Origin: Chitinophagaceae bacterium
GTDB lineage: Bacteria > Bacteroidota > Bacteroidia > Chitinophagales > Chitinophagaceae
Assembly (NCBI GenBank): GCA_025455665.1
Contig: JALOMC010000190.1
Location: 1-5,697 of the forward strand
Direction: 5' to 3'
DNA: 5,697 nucleotides
Each line of letters begins with the position of its first letter. The stretch's first letter is position 1. The notes under the pieces are model-generated. The model worked only from the letters and a program-made list of their open reading frames with translations, searched no databases and was not told the DNA's origin. The position numbers were made by a program, and so were the translations under genes. Below are positions 4,173 through 5,697 of the stretch, piece by piece.

Positions 4173-5697
4173 ATGAAAAAGGTCATCAACATCAACTTCC
4201 AGGGCCGCGTCATTCCCATTGAGGAAACTGCCTACGAGATGTTGCAAAACTACATCAGCAGCCTGCGGGCCTACTTTGCCAACGAAGAGGGCCGCGATGA
4301 AATCATCAACGACATAGAAAGCCGTATAGCTGAACTGTTTGGCGAAAACCTGAAAAAAGGTGCCGCCTGCATTACCGATGAAGATGTAAACAAGGTGATG
4401 GACAGCATGGGCCGCCCGGCCGATTTTGCCGAAGCCGATGCCGATTCTGCCACCGGCACCCATACACAGCAGCCATCATCCTCGGCTACTTCATCGGACG
4501 GCTACCAGCAGCAATACCAGTCCTACAGCCAAAGCGACGCCAGTGCCAAGCGCCTCTACCGCGACGAACAGGACAAGATCATTGCCGGTGTGGCCAGTGG
4601 TATTGCGCACTACATGAACATCGACCCGGCAGTGGTTCGCATCCTGTTTGCCTTGCTGTTTATTTTCGGCGGATCTGGGTTACTTATCTACATCATTTTG
4701 TGGATTGTACTGCCCAGCCGCAGCCTGCAAAACAATATTCGCAAACGCCTCTTCCGCGATCCCGATGATAAAGTCATCAGTGGTGTGTGCGGTGGCCTGG
4801 GCAAATATTTCGATATCAACCCTGCTATTCCCCGCATCATCTTTGCCGCTCCGTTTTTGTTTGGCATTGTTACCTCTATTGGTCGCAACTTTTTTGATGA
4901 CGGCCCGCTATTCATAGGCGGCTTTGGTGGTAGCACTTTCATACTGGTATATGTGATTCTTTGGATTGTACTGCCCGAAGCCCTGACAGCCGCCGAAAAG
5001 CTGGAAATGCGGGGTGAAAAAGTAGACCTGAACAGCATACGCGACACCGTAGTAGGCGACCTGCAAGGCGTGAAAGGCCGTGCCCAAAAAATGGGGGAAG
5101 AACTGAAAGCTTCGGCCGAAAAAATGGGTACTGAAATGAAGCAAACCTTTACCGAACGCGGCGCCGCCTTTAACCAGGAAGTAAAACGCTCCAGCGGTGG
5201 TATTGCACATGTGTTTGCCATACTTGTCAAAGCCTTCATTTACATCATTCTTGGCTTCATAGCGTTTGGCCTTTTTGCAGCGCTGATAGCCATGTTAGGG
5301 GCCGGAGTAGGTGTCATGCCTTTCTATAGCTTCTTCTTGCAGGGCGATTCGCAAAACCTGCTGGCCTTCGGCTCGGTTGTACTCTTCCTGTGGTTTGTAG
5401 GCCTTTTCTGTGTCATCGCTCTGCTGGCCAGCATCCGCCGCAGCTTTAGTGCCCATATTGGCAAGGAAGAAAACATTAGCATAGTACAACCCGCCAGCGG
5501 CAAGCTGCAGGTGGAAATAGCCCGCTCCGACGTTCGCTACGAAAGCGGCTGGCTGGAGATGGACGGTGTACTGAGCATGGATGGCGACAGCCTGCACCTG
5601 AACACGGCCCGTGTGAATGTGGTAAAAAGCAAAGACAGCCTGTACCATGTACACCTGGTGCGCATGAGCCGCGGCCGCGATCGGGCACAGGCACAGC
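4173..5697 (+). CDS. Tandem PspC-domain membrane protein with HAAS-like N-terminus (3' end outside window)
   Basis: The frame runs from the ATG at 4173 to the window edge without a stop, 508 residues so far. Residues 1-90 are a soluble helical domain ('RDEIINDIESRIAELF' 41-56, 'ITDEDVNKVMDSMGRPADF' 67-85) that resembles HAAS domains, known PadR partners. A Gln/Ser-rich linker (about 91-125) follows. PspC domain 1 spans about 126-182 ('KIIAGVASGIAHYMNIDPAVVR', membrane helix, 'WIVLP') and PspC domain 2 about 191-269 ('KVISGVCGGLGKYFDINPAIPR', ending again in 'WIVLP'), the second with a longer loop between its membrane helices. Residues 271-340 form a charged amphipathic, partly heptad-like stretch ('KMGEELKASAEKMGTEMKQ'). 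Membrane helices follow at about 345-380 and 396-420, then a beta-rich tail from 432. PspC is the membrane sensor or effector of phage-shock envelope-stress systems. It probably forms an operon with padR. The ATG at 4166 is out of frame and is rejected. Confidence 0.92.
   Translation, partial: MKKVININFQGRVIPIEETAYEMLQNYISSLRAYFANEEGRDEIINDIESRIAELFGENLKKGAACITDEDVNKVMDSMGRPADFAEADADSATGTHTQQPSSSATSSDGYQQQYQSYSQSDASAKRLYRDEQDKIIAGVASGIAHYMNIDPAVVRILFALLFIFGGSGLLIYIILWIVLPSRSLQNNIRKRLFRDPDDKVISGVCGGLGKYFDINPAIPRIIFAAPFLFGIVTSIGRNFFDDGPLFIGGFGGSTFILVYVILWIVLPEALTAAEKLEMRGEKVDLNSIRDTVVGDLQGVKGRAQKMGEELKASAEKMGTEMKQTFTERGAAFNQEVKRSSGGIAHVFAILVKAFIYIILGFIAFGLFAALIAMLGAGVGVMPFYSFFLQGDSQNLLAFGSVVLFLWFVGLFCVIALLASIRRSFSAHIGKEENISIVQPASGKLQVEIARSDVRYESGWLEMDGVLSMDGDSLHLNTARVNVVKSKDSLYHVHLVRMSRGRDRAQAQ
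4701..4976 (+). repeat. 15-bp direct repeat marking the PspC domain duplication
   Basis: TGGATTGTACTGCCC occurs at 4701-4715 and again at 4962-4976, encoding the WIVLP end of each PspC domain. It is the most visible DNA trace of the internal duplication; outside it the two copies have diverged in sequence though not in protein pattern. Confidence 0.6.

Noticed and set aside
4688..5239. Minus-strand open frames opposite the PspC gene
   Set aside because: The + strand frame is continuous for 508 codons with two PspC domains; the opposite frames have no family features.

Overview
The window looks like chromosomal DNA of a Bacteroidota bacterium, probably of the Chitinophagaceae/Sphingobacteriia type. 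The reasons are: starts without Shine-Dalgarno sequences, a perfect TAnnTTTG (-7) promoter element, and gene families typical of that phylum (the tandem-PspC protein with a PadR partner, and a secreted GH10-like lipoprotein-free hydrolase). The genus is an inference; nothing in the sequence fixes it. No mobile element, CRISPR array, rRNA or tRNA was seen.

Layout. (1) 1-657, + strand: the C-terminal part of a radical SAM enzyme with a SPASM-like auxiliary iron-sulfur domain. (2) 658-830: short intergenic region with an inverted repeat and a weak promoter, which may be a MarR-type operator or a weak terminator. (3) 831-1316, +: MarR-family regulator, followed by a 10-bp terminator hairpin. (4) 1402-2628, +: secreted GH10-like putative glycoside hydrolase. 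(5) 2659-2698: strong hairpin with U-tracts on both strands, between convergent genes. (6) 2701-3237, -: RibD-C/DHFR-fold reductase. (7) 3238-3655: 418-bp divergent intergenic region. Its right half holds a perfect 25-bp operator-like palindrome, a consensus Bacteroidota promoter whose -33 TTG sits at the centre of that palindrome, and a structured mRNA leader. (8) 3656-4045, +: PadR-family repressor. (9) 4046-4172: C/A-rich, G-poor spacer. (10) 4173-5697 and beyond, +: a large membrane protein with an N-terminal HAAS-like helical domain, two PspC domains, an amphipathic linker, further membrane segments and a beta-rich tail. It is cut by the window end.

How the genes work together. The most coherent unit is the padR-pspC pair. 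Its control region predicts autorepression of an envelope-stress operon by PadR. The leader hairpin and the G-poor spacer suggest further control at the RNA level. The left half (radical SAM, MarR, hydrolase, reductase) reads as ordinary, loosely connected single genes. The pspC frame is the largest coding region here; it has no in-window stop and so is easily missed.
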